Assembly: GCA_023853785.1 (NCBI GenBank)
Contig: JAJIRX010000095.1
Location: forward strand, 186,001 to 250,000
DNA: 64,000 nucleotides
From: Psilocybe azurescens
Lineage: Eukaryota; Basidiomycota; Agaricomycetes; Agaricales; Agrocybaceae
Direction: 5' to 3'
Made by a program: the position numbers and the translations under genes. Shown here in pieces: positions 1 to 10,377 of this stretch (positions within the stretch are counted from its first letter, which is position 1; each line of letters begins with the position of its first letter). The notes under the pieces were generated by a model that ran no database searches, was not told where the DNA came from, and worked only from the letters and a program-made list of their open reading frames with translations.

Positions 1-342
1 CGATGGATGACTGGAATCACAGACGACTATTACTCACAGAAATGGGCTATCTCGTGGAACAGCCAATTACTAACCATAGTTCCAACGAAATGCCCAACAT
101 TGTGCCGGTAGAATATAACACGTATTCGTCGCAGCCGGGGGATTCAGCGCCGATGACTGCTAGTGCGCAGGTATCCTCTATGGAGAATAACGACTTATTT
201 ACCTTTTGGTCTGGTATCCCTACCCCGTTCACGAGGTGCGTCACGTTCATCTATATACTACCAGATTGTCACTGATAGTTTAAGCGTCTACAGCCTCGAA
301 GAATGGGACGCCTATTATCGTGCCTTCATGTGTCAGCCCTGA
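1..342 (+). CDS. Fungal transcription factor, C-terminal end (partial)
   Basis: Only the last ~95 residues are in the window; the gene begins upstream of base 1. Coding runs to 235, a 58-bp intron (236-293, GTGCGT...CTACAG) follows, and the last exon 294-342 ends in TGA. The tail reads FTFWSGIPTPFTS then LEEWDAYYRAF. A tryptophan-containing FW-S/N-x-P segment followed by an acidic LEEWD-Y stretch is the usual ending of Agaricomycete Zn(II)2Cys6 transcription factors carrying the fungal-specific middle domain. The zinc cluster is not visible, so the class rests on this C-terminal resemblance alone. If correct, it is a nuclear DNA-binding regulator. Confidence 0.5.
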
Positions 343-886
343 GCTATCTCGCTTCATTCACTGTCTTTTCTTGTCTCGTTGTCTCTACATGCTACATCAA
401 ATACAGAACGATAATTGTAATGATAGAGCGCTGACTACAATGTCACCTTTGAACGAAGGCTGTACTTTCAACTCCACATCGAGATTTAAATATACTCGCT
501 GACTGACTGACGCTGATCACCAAAGCGAAGGGCGATACTGTCACTGTGATGAAGCTGTGTATCAATCCATTATATCATACCTCTGCTAATCATGCGGGTG
601 TCGAACGTTAGTTGTCTGGGAGCTTGAGGCCAACGATCTGTTCTTTATGTTAAAAGCGATTCTAAGTATTGATCAATCGTACGCTGGTCAACTTGCATTC
701 AATTATAACTCAAATCAAACTCAGATTGTGGGCACGGATTAACACACCTGACGACTGCGGAAACCCGCTCGCCCACAACCAAATCGATGACCAATTCCTG
801 ATCTTCACCCCGAATACTCACACTCACCCTAACACATTACCCCCAGATCATCACCAATTTTCGATCCCTTCTTTGCCTTTGCAATC
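343..886. other. Intergenic, no gene seen
   Basis: No conserved coding signal on either strand. The last ~100 bases before 887 are rich in C and T, as in leaders of many fungal genes, and probably belonged to the promoter of the GMC gene. Confidence 0.5.
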
Positions 887-1580
887 ATGAACTCTACTGA
901 ATATGTTATTGTTGGCGCTGGTTTGACTGGCACTGCCCTAGCAGTGCAGTTGTACGAAGGCCCCACTTTAACCGTTATTGTATTAGAGGCTGGTAGAGAC
1001 AAGTTCCATGACGAGGACCTCGATTTGCCTGGTCAAAATCCTGCTCTCTTTTTTTATTTTAATATTCGATGTCTGGCTCAAGAATCAGCCTGTATAATCA
1101 ACAATCTTGGAAAACTAGACAAAGATTGGGCATTCTTTAGCTCTCCTCAACAACATCTGAATAGGCGCCCTATGTATCAACGGAGGTGAGTCAATATTTC
1201 TCCGCCACCAATGGGAACTATAACTATCCCTTCAGAGGGAAAGAAGTCGATGGTTCTAACCTGGTTTGCATCTCTGTGTACTACCCGTTTGGCGTTCACT
1301 TAATAACTTGACAGCTGAACTTTATAGAATTCATCCGGTATGAAGAACCCACATCTTGCTACTAACTTGATATGCTAATTCTCTGGTTCTTACTGCCTCC
1401 TCCGTAGGTTATAATGGTAACGTTCATGAATCATCCTCCTTGACCCCTCATTAACGAAAGGTGTTTCTATAGACGATGGACCTGTAGCTCACTCCATGAT
1501 TTCAGATCGCCGATTATCTCAAATAACAACATCAATATTTTACGCGCAGTTCTGTCTCCTCCAAGCTTCCCCGGGGCATA
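887..1580 (+). pseudogene. GMC oxidoreductase remnant
   Basis: The first exon (887-1185) encodes the N-terminal FAD-binding Rossmann motif of a glucose-methanol-choline oxidoreductase: YVIVGAGLTGTALAVQL with GxGxxG, then VLEAGRD and a DWAF segment. A 50-bp intron (1186-1235) joins to RGKEVDGSNL, the counterpart of the conserved RGK-x-LGGSS motif, with the GSS changed to GSN. The frame then stops at 1310-1312. A further recognisable fragment, DDGPVAHSM, lies at about 1475-1500. Family members are near 600 residues, and the substrate and C-terminal His/Asn catalytic regions are missing. Truncation plus stops make this a decayed copy. Whether the ancestor was an aryl-alcohol oxidase or a related enzyme cannot be told. 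Confidence 0.75.
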
Positions 1581-1926
1581 TAGATGGGCATATTCTTCTC
1601 GCGACTGCGTAGGATTTCAATAGGCGCCCTTAACTTTAGGTAGGGCCAAAGTAGGATTGTAGATAGTAATTGTAAGGGAGATTAAAAGAAGCATACGTTT
1701 CACGTCTGGCGCTATGCCTGCTGTTGGTGCCGTACGCATGTATAGAATACATAGTATTAGTGACAGGAGGTCCATCTTGTGCAAACCTTGTGTTTACCGC
1801 GGTTGTGGGATCAGCGTTCAACGCTCGCTATAGGTCGGTGTTATTTACGAAGGATGATACCAAGCAAACGCGACGGCATTCCAATCTCTCTAATTTTCTA
1901 CTTATTTCCAACCATATTTGCAAAAC
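1581..1926. other. Intergenic, no gene seen
   Basis: Sequence between the GMC remnant and POP4. No coding signal recognised. The POP4 promoter should lie here, but no clear TATA element is seen. Confidence 0.4.
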
Positions 1927-3030
1927 ATGGATCCCTCTTCTTCAAAAACTAAAATTCTTGATCCGTATTCTCCTTTTCCCCCTCGTAAGGTCCGCATTAA
2001 CTTAACTGGTACGCCATTTATAATCTACTCACGAGCATGCACAAAATGTAGGGAGAACGGCTCCAATTCACTTCATCCGCACCTTTCACACCGACATATG
2101 TTGCTGCGAACCTTTCACTCTCTTCTGATCCCATGGGGATGTATAGCACTCGTGTACAAAGCCGACAGATACTCTTAGAGAACCCCGTTCGCGAGAGCCG
2201 CGCGAAAAAAAGAGCTGGAAGAAAAGCGCGTCAGGAGAAAGAAAGAACGAGAGAGGAAGAAGTTGGGTGTTATTGGAAAACGAGAAGCGAAGGAGAAGGG
2301 CGTGTGGAAGTTTGATGAGGCTCAAGCAAAGTGCGTCAGCAGCTATTCTATCATGACTGTTTATTGACTGACTGACTTACCGTTTAGATTCAATCTCTTT
2401 CTCCCTTTGCATCGATTATGGATGGGGTACATGTCTGAGCTTCTTGGTCTGCCGCCCAAACCTTCCCAGCCGCCCACTTTCCAGGTCGCGTCAAAAGCCA
2501 TGCCACAGTCGTCCGGGATGCACCCGAAACTCCTCAAAGCAGACTACCATGGGTCGATTATGACGGGTGGGCTTCCATCTCTCTGATGAACATGCACCCA
2601 TTAACACCACACTCGTTTGCTTGTTCTAGTATGCCAGAGTAAGAACCCATGTCTGATCGGCCTTTCGGGTATCGTTATCCACGAAACAGAGAACGCGTTC
2701 AAAGTGGTGACAAAGGACAATAAACTCAAAGGTAAGTACGATGCCATATCTCTAGCGACACGTCACCTATTCTCATTTCTTCTTCCAGTCCTTCCGAAAC
2801 AAGGTGCAATCTTCGCGTTTGCTGTCCCTCTTTATTCCATTCTTCCACCGACACATACAGCCGACACACCATTGCCTTTACCGCCGCCGTCGAGGGGAAC
2901 TGAGAACACATTAGAGACTGTGCTGGATGCACCTCATATCCAGTTCGAGCTGTACGGCAACCAGTTCAGATTCAGGGCGGCCGATCGTGCTGGGCGGAAG
3001 TTCAAGCACAAGGAAACTATCGAGCTGTGA
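1927..3030 (+). CDS. POP4: RNase P/MRP protein subunit POP4 (Rpp29)
   Basis: Five exons: 1927-1989, 2052-2330, 2388-2566, 2630-2731 and 2789-3030. The product is about 287 residues and belongs to the Rof/RNase P subunit p29 family, which binds the RNA core of RNase P and RNase MRP in tRNA and rRNA processing. Family landmarks in order are a basic KKERERKKLG region, FNLFLPLHRLW, LLKADYHGSI, NPCLIGLSGIVIHET, FKVVTKDNKLK, LPKQGAIFAF and the C-terminal FRAADRAGRKFKHKETIEL. Exon 2 holds a one-base frame break in an A7 run at 2205-2211. With six A the frame joins VRESRAKK to ELEEKR, and total coding length becomes 864, divisible by three. The first donor (GTCCGC) is weak, so the N-terminal 21 residues are less certain. 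Identity is secure because the whole conserved C-terminal domain is present. Confidence 0.9.
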
Positions 3031-3863
3031 AGAAGGCTAGGGATCCACGCATCGAGCGTTTTCTCTCCGAAGCGACCTCCGAAAATGCTTTACCGACCGC
3101 GTGCAATGTTGCATTTGTGAGCTTATGGACTACGATGACTGCAGTATAGGCTTTGGTATTGAGACATCGCCTCGCCTCAGTGTCAGAGGATAATTCATCG
3201 GAGGTATTTTCTGAAGCTTCAAATGCATAATCCTTCGCTTTGTATCACATTGCAGAACGAGGCTCTCGATGTTTACGAATACCGCGCGCATTAGCACTCG
3301 GTGGGTAGGCATTGTCAAACTGTGATGGTTAGTTTGATTTGGCGGACATTTATTGTTGACAGAATCGAGGATGTGTGATCACTGAACGTAAATCCGCTAC
3401 TAGACCTCCGAAGAACTTGACAAGGACATTCGTGCATCTTAAATTGTTTCCTGAGATACCCACACTAAGCTCCTAATCGTATTCGCGCTGCTCGTGTACT
3501 CTGCCAACGTGCGCAGTCGGAACTTCCGCTCGTACACAGCTCGTTCTCGCATGAAGAGTTTACAATGAGATTTGATCATGTACTTAGCGTAATATCTGCG
3601 CTCCAGAATCTCAGTCTCAGTATGGATCGCACGGGGATGAGAGTCGAAATAGGCATATATTATTGCTCGTCAAATTCCGGTCAACGATCCTGGATCTGAA
3701 AGACCGTACTCAGTAAATAGGAGCTGTATGAATATCTGCTTCGACTCTAACCACCTTTCCAAGCCAGCCGTATTAAATGATTATCCCATATGTTGTTACC
3801 CGCTCAAAAATAAAAAGAAAGAAAATAGCAAGGAAGAAGAGGAGGAAGATGGAAGAAGATCCA
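3031..3863. other. Intergenic between converging genes
   Basis: 3' flanks of POP4 (plus) and the proline-rich gene (minus). No coding or RNA gene recognised. A purine-rich stretch lies near 3810-3860. Confidence 0.4.
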
Positions 3864-4591
3864 TCATAGATTCAGGGGCGCCGGTCGTCGTCTTACTTGA
3901 ATAGTCTGAGGCGCTGGCTGGGGGACTGAAGGAACAGGCGGTCCGAGAATCTTCCTCTCCTTTGCTTTCTTAGAACTTCCGAACCAGCCTTCGAAATCTA
4001 ACCCACATCATCATCAGCAAAGAAAAATCATAAGCTGCAAAAACATAATAAACGCACTGATGCAACCACAGAACAAACTTGGGGGTCTCTCATCCTCTTC
4101 TTGCTGCATCTTTTGCATCTGCTGTGCCACCTCTACGGGAAAAGTCTTTGTGATACTTTCCGCGCTGTACAAGGATAGACTTGACGTATCGCTAGGAGTC
4201 GGACTAGGCGGGGACACAACCATCGTCATCTCCTGCTTCGCCGCAGGCTGCGCCGTGCCTGGGTACTTCGGCTGTGGCGCCTGCGTGGGTGGGTGGTGCT
4301 CAGAATTTAGGTTCAAAGGCGGGAGAACGGGCTGGGATCGTGGACGGCTCTGGCTCTGCGTGCCCGCCAGCGGGCGACGCGCCTCAGGGGGTAGGGAACT
4401 CGGGACTCTGAGGGGCCCTTGGGTTGGATGTGCCGCTCTGGAGTGAGAGGGTACGAGGGCCCCTGGAATGCTATGTGCGGAGCGAGCGGTGGCGCAGGCG
4501 GGAACCCTAGAGGAGGGAGCCCGAGCGGTGAAGGCCGTCGCGGTGAGTAAGGCTGCAGGAGCCTGGGCGATGGAGCGGCCCGCGCAGACAT
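3864..4591 (-). CDS. Proline-rich hypothetical protein, one frame break
   Basis: Two exons, 4058-4591 and 3864-3997, separated by a 60-bp intron whose junction codes N. The N-terminal third is low-complexity Pro/Ser/Arg (SPLGLPPLGFPPAPPLAPH). The C-terminal part is better behaved: a Ser/Thr-rich linker, VEVAQQMQKMQQEEDERPPS, FCGC, then NFEGWFGSSKKAKERKILGPP and a basic end. The frame changes between about 4465 and 4385, net equal to one missing base (668 nt as read). At 4615-4613 an ATA replaces the ATG found at the equivalent place in the related copy at 14.17 kb, so translation would begin at the in-frame ATG 4591. No known domain is recognised; the protein is probably largely disordered. 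Confidence 0.5.
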
Positions 4592-4615
4592 TAGGTTGGT
4601 ATTATTAGACGGTAT

Positions 4616-4924
4616 GGTGGCGGTCGTTAGAGAGTCGTGAGCGAGGAGGTCTTTGGGGTGGTCGGCGTTGTTCGAACCAGCGAACAGGGGATCAGATAGT
4701 GCCCGAGGGCGTTTTGATTTTATGCAGTTTGTTAAGCACAGCTTTTTTTCGGTCTATTGGCTGATCCCTTCGTCGACGGAGGAATTAAAGGAGTTATCCG
4801 GATTGGTTGCTTAGCGATACTGATGGCGCATAGATTATTCGCAACATGTTGGTGTTCGACGGGAAGGCCGTAAAACTCGAGGAGTAAGGTACAGTAGACG
4901 GTCCTTGGGACAACATTTAAGATA
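4616..4924. other. Upstream region of the proline-rich gene
   Basis: No gene seen. The bases just before the start (TAACGACCGCCACCAT on the minus strand) are identical to those before the ATG of the copy at 14.17 kb, so the duplication included the leader. Confidence 0.5.
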
Positions 4925-5443
4925 TACAGTCGAACCCCTCATAACCCATACCTCTCGGTGGACAGGGGTTATGGGTTTCGAGAGGTGTACTAAAATAGGC
5001 TCAAAATTTTGAGAAAAGATTGTCAAAAATTCCAGGGCTACAAAGCGAATACTACTCATATTGAGTTAGGGCCCGTTCGGTTAGCAATGCTCCAGAGAGT
5101 ATATCTGCCAAAATTGGAACCTAAGCCTGGATTGTCCGCCTAATGCATTTTCGGGCATGTCGGCAATTATCGGAGCTTGAATGTACGTTTTTCGGCCACG
5201 TCACCTCAGAGTTCTTGGGCCGTCAGTGAACTAAATCTTTTACTACCAAATTAAGGTCCAGGCCAACCTATAGTAGGCAAAACCTATGGGTTTTTCCGGC
5301 TGAGGGTATGGGGTATGGGTTATCGCGGACCTAAGGGTTATGGTATGCAATTCCCTGCGAACCAAGTCGGTGGACGGCTGAGGCTATGGGTTATAAGGGG
5401 TTATGGGTTAAGAGAGGTATGGGTTAAGAGGGGTCCGACTGTA
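4925..5443. mobile_element. MITE with TA target duplication (Tc1/mariner-pogo type)
   Basis: A 515-bp non-coding element (4927-5441) is flanked by TA on both sides. The left end CAGTCGAACCCCTCATAACC and the reverse complement of the right end CAGTCGGACCCCTCTTAACC agree at 28 of the first 30 positions. Starting with CAGT, with TA duplications and terminal inverted repeats of about 30 bp, is the pattern of Tc1/mariner and pogo-related DNA transposons. No transposase frame is inside, so it is a non-autonomous miniature element. Near both ends, short GGGTTATGGGTTA-like motifs repeat in direct and inverted order. Confidence 0.85.
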
Positions 5444-6350
5444 GATGGTAATTCCGATCGAATTTAAGCTAAAAAAACTACATAGAACTAATTTAGACAT
5501 TACAAAGTACCGAATTACTTATCGAAAAATTAGTGCAGGGAATCCATGTGGATGGTGTAAAATATGGGATAAAGTGAGAAGTTCAAATGTCACATTGAGG
5601 GTTCCTTGGGACAAGTGTGGCCGCCGCAGGCTGGCTATTCCGAGCACATCACATGCACCATCAATTGATTGCGATATCATCTTCCTCTTCTTCAACGTTC
5701 TCTCGTGTCATGCCTTCCGTTCCTCGTCAATTCTGGAGCCAATGTTGCATGTATTTTCTTCATTTAAAGTGCATTTAAAAGGGAAAAATAATAGCTAACG
5801 GACGATGTAAATTATTTAACCAAAAGATTCCTCAATGAAGCAGTATTCCCTGAAAGAAAAGTATGATGTACAAAAATAGCGAATTTTCTCATCTAATCCT
5901 GATCTACAGCCTGATCAACCTAGTCAATGGGCTTGAAATTTGGATATAATATGTAATAGGATTGTATCTATAGGTCTGCCAAAAATAGAGGGGAATCAAT
6001 AAAAATTGCAGTTGGAATTCTCGTTTATCCTAAGGAATGTCAGTAAACTATATGCATTACGATACGCAGTAGAGAAATGGGGACCAGAATAAACAAAAGT
6101 TAACCAGCACTTACGGCTGGAAAGTATTAAAATATATGTGGCATTGTCACCGAGCACTTGTACATTGCTGTAGTAGTCTGAGTCTGTCTGACCAGTGGAC
6201 TGCATATAGCGATGCACAACCGATGTTTGGCAGGTGTGAGCTCCGAGGTGATGTTCTTAACCTCTACATAAGTAAATTAAGGATAGACCATTTAACCTAT
6301 GACTGCAGGGTCACCGAAATGGTGGGCCCAGCTACTAATGCGACGCAAAT
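5444..6350. other. Intergenic, no gene seen
   Basis: AT-rich sequence next to the MITE. A frame open from 5445 to 5798 has no recognisable motif and no homologue that I can name, so it is not called. Confidence 0.4.
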
Positions 6351-7315
6351 TTAAGATACGAGTTGACGAAAGGTCAAGCTGATCCTTCCCTCCTTTACTT
6401 TTGGCTCTCTAATAGATAAGTGGCATCAGCGTAGAAGTTAAACACGGGCATAAACTCACTTGGGAATCTCGTGCTTCCAATATTTCTGTGTTACTCCTTG
6501 CATCACGACTAGAGAACCTGGGTCAAGGATCCAACTTTTGCGGCTCACAGTGTCGATAGCTCCGGCAATGGCTTCCTCCGGAGCAGATGAGGAAGCATCA
6601 GGAGGTGGGCGCTTATTACTATCTTTGGCTGGGTCTGTTTCTTGAGCTGTAGCTTTGGAAGACTTTGGCGTTGGCATATCGGCTACTTTGGGCGATACCT
6701 TTTATCGCGCGTCATAATAAAGGTGCGTGGAGCGCCCACTGAGACACTGGCAATGACCCTGAGATAGAGCAGCGTCCAAAGAAATGCAATGAAACGAGGT
6801 AGAAATGCAGGCATGGATCCAGTATTACGCACTTGTTCTCGATGTTATCCCGATGATTACCAATGTACACCTTCCCATCCTCATAGAGATTAAGCATGAC
6901 ATGGTTAAATTTGACACCGAGCATCTCTTCTACTTTGTCTTGGATATCGCGCAGAACGCTAGGATACTCGTATTTCATGTCAACGATCTGTCCGCTGTAT
7001 TTGAGAGTGAGATTTGGGTCTGTGGAATAGGCTGCATATATGGGTTAAAGAGAGCAGATCGAGGAACTACATATGCATATACTGCACCTGCTATTTTTCT
7101 GGACTGCACAATCTCACGCCCGTATATCTTCAGCTTGGGTTGATACCCTACAAATTCCTCAGGAATAAGCGCCAAACTACAACCGTCTTTCACAAAGACG
7201 AAGAAGCAGACACACAGCTATCGAGCTCCAAGAGAGCTGCGTACCACTCGTCCGAATGTTCTTTGGAGATGAAGTTTGATACATAGTACACTTCGGAAAG
7301 GGGCATGTCTTTCAT
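6351..7315 (-). CDS. AlkB-family 2OG-Fe(II) dioxygenase (ALKBH2/3-like)
   Basis: Five exons on the minus strand: 7315-7216, 7147-7088, 7031-6833, 6758-6460 and 6408-6351, about 238 residues. Oxidative demethylation of alkylated bases is the family reaction. Conserved landmarks are YYVSNFISKEHSDEWY, YGREIVQSRKIA, NHVMLNLYEDGKVYIGNHRD, MQGVTQKYWKHEIPK and RISLTFRQ. The iron ligands are His113 and Asp115 (HRD) and His216; Arg228 and Arg234 would bind 2-oxoglutarate. A disordered Lys/Ser/Pro-rich insert of about 40 residues sits between the HxD motif and the distal His. One base is missing in or near an A4 run (T run 6700-6703 on the plus strand); restoring it gives 717 nt. The frame stays open upstream of 7315, so a longer N-terminus is possible. 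Confidence 0.88.
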
Positions 7316-8073
7316 CCTGTGTTCCTCGAGAGTCGAGACTTGCTGGAATTGGGAAGAGGTAAATGTGCTTTTGTTGTCGAGCTTGGTACGCTTTCGTGGG
7401 GTGTCATAATGGTATCTGAGTATATCTCTGGTAAAAACGATGTATTCAATGAAATGGCGACGATTATACGAAAGCGAATAAGGTGAAGGGCTAAACCAGG
7501 AAGAAAAGTATGACTCACTTGGAGTCGCGGGATCGGAGTACGTCGGAGATTTTGTCGGAGTCTTTCTATGTATTCTATTCGCAATATTGGTAAGTACCTT
7601 AATGTTAAACGAACTTAAATCTACTTGAAATTTGAGACAGAGAAAATGGTTTAAATCTTTCAAGCAAAAATTAGGTCCGTGATTTTTTGAACGTGAAAAG
7701 CTCTGCTTTTGAGGAATACAAAAATAATTGAGATTCCGTTTCAGTCACATATGTTTTTTCTGACAGTTCACGTGTTTGAGGCATTCAGTTTCGTTTGAAT
7801 TCCGCTGTACGATTTAAAACACCGATCAGCTCCCGCACTGATAAACTCACCGCTATCAGTATGCTGCTGTGGCGACATGCCATTCTTGCTTGACCTGCTT
7901 CCTACTTTGACGCCCATGAACGAAACTACGAAGGGGATCTGAAAATGGCGGACCTTGGGGAGATCTGTGGCTTTAGATCTGCTTAGCGAATAATTCTCAC
8001 CCCTCATCCCCACACGTATGCAAAGGCTCCAGGGGGTTCTTTGTTCGTTTCATACTTGATCGTTGTTGGAACA
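7316..8073. other. Divergent intergenic region
   Basis: Lies between the minus-strand AlkB gene and the plus-strand aminotransferase, so it should hold both promoters. It may also contain an N-terminal exon of the AlkB gene: the minus frame reads on through a basic TPRKRTK segment up to about 7430. No other gene recognised. Confidence 0.4.
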
Positions 8074-10026
8074 ATGCTTAGAGCACGGCTAGCCACAAAC
8101 TCTCGATATGCCTCATCGTACGTCCTTTGTATTCTCAATCACAACGACCTTAAGCTAACAGTTGAAACTCGAGTAGCAAGATCCGGCTTGCGACTGTGAC
8201 TGGAGGGGTTCAGCCTCATCTTAGAGGTCTGACTACCAACTCCACGCCTACAGAAGATTTGCATGACTTTGGTGTGAGGCACGTTACGAAAGGCCTTGGG
8301 AGGATTACGGAGGGGATCATGACGAAGGGGGCGGGTTCGTGGGTTACGTACGATGATGGAAGGAAGTATCTGGATTTCACTTGCGGGATTGGTGTTACGA
8401 ATCTTGGTGAGAGTGCTCTACATATACTACTTTTGACTGTCTTGAACCATTATCTAGGACACGCCCATCCAAGGGTTAGCAAGGCTGCAGCCGACCAGTG
8501 CATGCAACTCGTCCATTCCCAAGTACGTCGTGCTCCATGACATTGATGTCACACGTCCTTACATGTCTATCTGTAGTGCAGTATCTCCCTGCATGAGCCC
8601 TACCTCCGACTCATCGAGCGTCTTCTGCCCATAATGCCAGACCCCTCCCTTGATTCGTTCTTCTTTTGGAATTCTGGATCGGAGGCCGTCGAGGCAGCCA
8701 TCAAGATGGCGAGGTGGTTCACGAAACGACAAAATATCATCTGCATGCAAGGTTCGTATTGTTCTAGTATATTCAAAATCTGTTCTGATTCCCCCCTCCA
8801 GGTGCTTATCATGGGCGCACATTCGGCGCGATGGCGGTGACGAAGAGCAAGACCATCTATTCCGCTGGCACGCACCCTTTGATGGTACAGCACATTGCTC
8901 CTCCAACTGCTATTAATAAAGTCTGACGTTCCTCTGTCCGTAAATAGCCAGGCGTGTTCTCGATCCCATATCCGTACTGGCATCAATCCAATATGCCCGT
9001 GAACACACCAGCGTCCGTTCTTGCCGACAACGCGCTCTACCAATTGGATCTCCTGTTGGCACAACAGACCGCCCCAGCGGACACTGCTGCGATCATCGTT
9101 GAGCCTGTGCTCGGTGAAGGTGGCTACGTCCCAGCACCGCCCGAGTTCTTGCAGGGCTTGCGGAAGGTGTGCAATAAGCATGGGATCATGCTGATTGTAG
9201 ATGAAGTGCAGTGTGGGTTCGGGAGGACAGGGAATTGGTTCGCCGTTACGGAGAGTGGTGTGAAGCCCGATATATTGGTTATGGCCAAGGTGTGTATATG
9301 ATGTTAATGAGGAAGGGCGCTGATCCAATACCATGTAGGGACTTGGAAATGGATTCCCTATCAGCGGTGTTGTCAGCCGTCGCGAGCTGACAGATAAGTT
9401 GAAGCCTGGATCGATGGTACGTTTGTCGATTGCTAGCTTGATCTGTTTCTTATAGATTTTTAGGGAGGCACGTATGCTGGCAATGCAGTTTCGTGCGCAG
9501 CTGCAGTCGCCGTCAACGAAGCGATGGTTGAAGAAAACACCTTGGAGAACGTGCAACTCCGGTTAGTCTCGCTCGCATTTGTCGCACGTGGATTCTAATA
9601 AATCAATTTCTCAGATCGAACGAACTTTTCTCTGCCCTCAACGCATTGAAATACGACCCCACTTTGAACCCACACATCCTCGATGTACGTGGGCGTGGGT
9701 TGATGGTCGGCGTTGAGTTCGGATCTTCCTCCGTCTCATCCCACTCTCATGCACATGAGCCGTTCACTACGCACTCTGCCGCGTCCCTTCCACCAGACAC
9801 CCCGCCCCACTCGCAGCACAGTGCGCATCCAAGCGGTGCGAAGCATCCGAAAAACATGGCTTCGCGTGTGGCGAAGAAGTGCATTGAGAAGGGGATGCTC
9901 ATCTTGACGACGAGTGTGTACGAGGTAATCAGGTTCATCCCGCCTTTGAATGTGAGCAAAGAGGATATGAAAGCGGGATGCCAGATCTTTGCGGAAAGTG
10001 TCAGGGAGGTTGTCAGAGAGGGTTGA
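8074..10026 (+). CDS. Class III PLP-dependent aminotransferase (GABA-transaminase-like)
   Basis: Nine exons: 8074-8117, 8177-8406, 8458-8522, 8577-8751, 8802-8884, 8948-9289, 9339-9416, 9464-9561 and 9615-10026, coding for 508 residues with no frame break. The N-terminus [15 protein letters not shown] is basic and hydroxylated, like a mitochondrial presequence. Class III landmarks are [58 protein letters not shown] with the cofactor Asp, [15 protein letters not shown] with the Schiff-base lysine (Lys313), and [13 protein letters not shown]. The family moves an omega-amino group to a 2-oxo acid; 4-aminobutyrate is the most likely substrate, but ornithine- or alanine-glyoxylate-type members look alike. 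A His/Ser/Pro-rich loop between VGVEFG and ASRVAKKC is longer than usual. Confidence 0.92.
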
Positions 10027-10377
10027 ATTAGGTTTTGGTGAATTAGGTTTGGATTTTAAATAGGAGCCCAGAGGATCGGGTTGGTATATGAATTTGAAAT
10101 GTAACATTAAATTATGAAAATGTTTGAATCCCTTTGTATGTTGTTTCAACTGCAAGATGTGCGTGCGTATGTATTAATTTCAATTCTGACTCTGAGCTTG
10201 AAGCCGACTAGCCATTCGGCGAAGTTGATTTGTCATGACAGGACCCACAATTTGGTGTCGATCCCCCATGGGTACTCCCTTCCACCGCCGGATCGAGTCA
10301 TAATCGACAGGATCCTCACCAGTCGGAACGTGGAGTAAGCTATTTAAAAGCAAGGCAAGTTTACCGCGTATTGCAAC
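10027..10377. other. Intergenic spacer
   Basis: 3' flank of the aminotransferase and promoter of the adenosine deaminase-like gene, which lies 351 bp downstream on the same strand. No further gene seen. Confidence 0.4.

Noticed and set aside
1160..1632. Short direct repeat ATAGGCGCCCT at 1162 and 1620 as possible transposon footprint
   Set aside because: Only 11 bp, no inverted ends and the interval holds aligned GMC remnants.
4927..5441. Telomere-like GGGTTA words
   Set aside because: They occur inside a MITE with inverted ends and TA flanks, in both orientations, and are not a tandem (TTAGGG)n array.
5445..5798. 117-codon frame next to the MITE
   Set aside because: No start context, motif or splice logic; likely chance in AT-rich DNA.
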